Shown here: positions 62,998-64,000 of the stretch, in pieces
Layout of the letters: every line of letters begins with the position of its first letter
How positions within the stretch are numbered: position 1 is the first letter of the stretch
Assembly: GCF_002975205.1 (NCBI RefSeq)
Contig: NZ_PCOC01000002.1
Coordinates: 496,001-560,000, forward strand
DNA from: Ochrobactrum vermis
GTDB lineage: Bacteria > Pseudomonadota > Alphaproteobacteria > Rhizobiales > Rhizobiaceae
Direction of reading: 5' to 3'
DNA length: 64,000 nt
Program-made: the position numbers and the translations under genes
Notes under the pieces: generated by a model
Databases searched by the model: none
What the model saw: only the letters and a program-made list of their open reading frames with translations
Told to the model about the DNA's origin: nothing

Positions 62998-64000
62998 CCA
63001 ACCAGCGAAGCACTGAGCAACAATGCGCCAGTCAGTGCGATAAACAAGGCGGCGGCGACTTCGATTGCCGCCTTCAGGCGTCCCGACATGGCGTTGCTGC
63101 CTGCAAATCTGAGTGCCGTATTCTTTGCGGTGACGGCCAGCGTGGCGAGAGCAGCCACGGTGATGAATGTACCGAACGCCATAGCGAAGACCGAGAGAAG
63201 CCCGCCGATCATCAGGCCGTTCAGCAGCGCGAAAGTCAGTACGATCAGCGCACCCGAGCAGGGGCGCAGGCCCACCGATAAAATCGCCGACCAGGCCGTC
63301 TTCCAGTTGAAATCTTCACCGAGCGTCGACGGGTCGGCGATATGGGCATTGCCGCACGCGGCGCACACATCAGCTTCACCGATGAAGATATGATCCGCTG
63401 CAGTGGCGGTGGCCGGCTTGTAGCTGAGTTTCACCGTGCTTCCGGCAGCTGCTGCTCGTGTGGTTTGCGAAATACTGCCCTGCCATGCCGGACCGGATGC
63501 CATTGCGGGTTCAGGCGCGGAAGCGAAAAGCGACGAGGCCGGACTGGGGCTTGCATCATCCCGCTTCTTGAAAAGCAGCGGCAGTTTGCGCAGCAGAAGC
63601 CAGAGGCCGAAAAACAGGACAAGCGCAAAACTCGCAATTTCCATGTAGCGGGCGGTCTGGTTCATGGAAATGCCGGTGCCGCGCAGCAGGAACCATGCGA
63701 GACCGACGACCGCAATCGCCATGATGGCCTGCAAAAGCGATGAAATGAAAGACAGGAAGATGCCGCGCCGGAGCGCCGTTTCATTGGCGATCATATAGGA
63801 GGAGATGACGGCTTTGCCGTGGCCAGGCCCTGCCGCATGAAAAATACCGTAGACGAAGGAAAGCCCGACCAGAACCGAAGCCTGCCAAGGATCTTCGCGC
63901 ATGGCTTTCAGCGCGTTTGTCATGGCGAGATAGAACGTGCGCTGCTGCTCGTTCATCCAGAGGATGATATGCGCGAAAGGCCCAGTCGGCTTCATCGCCA
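62994..64000 (-). CDS. NicO/RcnA-type nickel-cobalt exporter (5' end outside the window)
   Basis: At least 335 residues of an inner-membrane metal transporter. It has the diagnostic HAAGPGHGKAVISSYM block near the visible start, a soluble loop with CAACGNAH that may bind metal, and SVGLRPCSGALIVLTFAL followed by more helices. An ATG occurs at 63995, but the frame is open to the window edge and family members have a longer N-terminus, so the true start is probably outside. Export of Ni/Co is inferred from the family; a His-rich metal tail as in RcnA is absent. Confidence 0.85.
   Translation of the reverse strand, partial: AMKPTGPFAHIILWMNEQQRTFYLAMTNALKAMREDPWQASVLVGLSFVYGIFHAAGPGHGKAVISSYMIANETALRRGIFLSFISSLLQAIMAIAVVGLAWFLLRGTGISMNQTARYMEIASFALVLFFGLWLLLRKLPLLFKKRDDASPSPASSLFASAPEPAMASGPAWQGSISQTTRAAAAGSTVKLSYKPATATAADHIFIGEADVCAACGNAHIADPSTLGEDFNWKTAWSAILSVGLRPCSGALIVLTFALLNGLMIGGLLSVFAMAFGTFITVAALATLAVTAKNTALRFAGSNAMSGRLKAAIEVAAALFIALTGALLLSASLVG

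Overview
The window looks like chromosomal DNA of a Rhizobiales bacterium of the Brucella/Ochrobactrum group. The best evidence is an Omp10 lipoprotein of the Brucella type beside ferrochelatase (hemH) and homospermidine synthase (hss). A CpdR-type response regulator, an mmgR/suhB-type small RNA, CtrA-like sites and short interspersed palindromic repeats of the kind common in this group also fit.

About 1-20.3 kb reads as accessory DNA. A run of almost entirely minus-strand catabolic genes (126-13264) holds two DAO-type FAD oxidoreductases, an RraA-family protein, a FadR-type GntR regulator, an SDR dehydrogenase, a complete polar amino acid ABC importer, an FMN alpha-hydroxy-acid oxidase homologue lacking its catalytic histidine, a RidA imine deaminase, an orphan peptide-type binding protein and a LysR regulator. 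The set suggests uptake and oxidative deamination of an unidentified amino compound. A small non-homologous end-joining locus follows: ku, ligD and a second, convergent ku. Next come a decayed protein-isoaspartate methyltransferase fragment and a complete IS3-family (IS407 group) insertion sequence with 4-bp target duplication. This part ends at the 3' end of a tRNA-Val(GAC).

From 20.4 kb onward the genes are mostly core housekeeping. They are cpdR, an N-formylglutamate amidohydrolase, the small RNA, an inositol-monophosphatase-family phosphatase, a lysophospholipase-like hydrolase, hsp20 with a possible RNA-thermometer leader, threonine aldolase, glutamate synthase gltB-gltD, a CycA-like permease, a DUF459 protein and a lytic transglycosylase. 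Then follow galU, a GntP permease, an outer-membrane barrel protein, arabinose-5-phosphate isomerase, an NfeD/SPFH pair, hemH, omp10, hss, pabC-pabB, pepF, a degenerate NtrC-like response regulator, a DUF882 peptidase-like protein, eda, a broken N-acetylmuramidase, trhO, modABC, a GNAT acetyltransferase and a truncated NicO-type metal exporter.

A family of about 50-150 bp interspersed repeats with TAGAGC(GGTTCC) ends recurs in intergenic gaps between 25 and 58 kb. No CRISPR array, rRNA, prophage module or recognisable defence system was seen. The most notable oddities are the His-to-Tyr change in the hydroxy-acid oxidase, the AAA+ response regulator without GAFTGA, the two-Ku NHEJ locus beside decayed DNA, and the repeat family that may supply part of the hsp20 leader. 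Exact lengths, GC shifts and homology levels were not computed; family calls rest on motifs recognised by eye.
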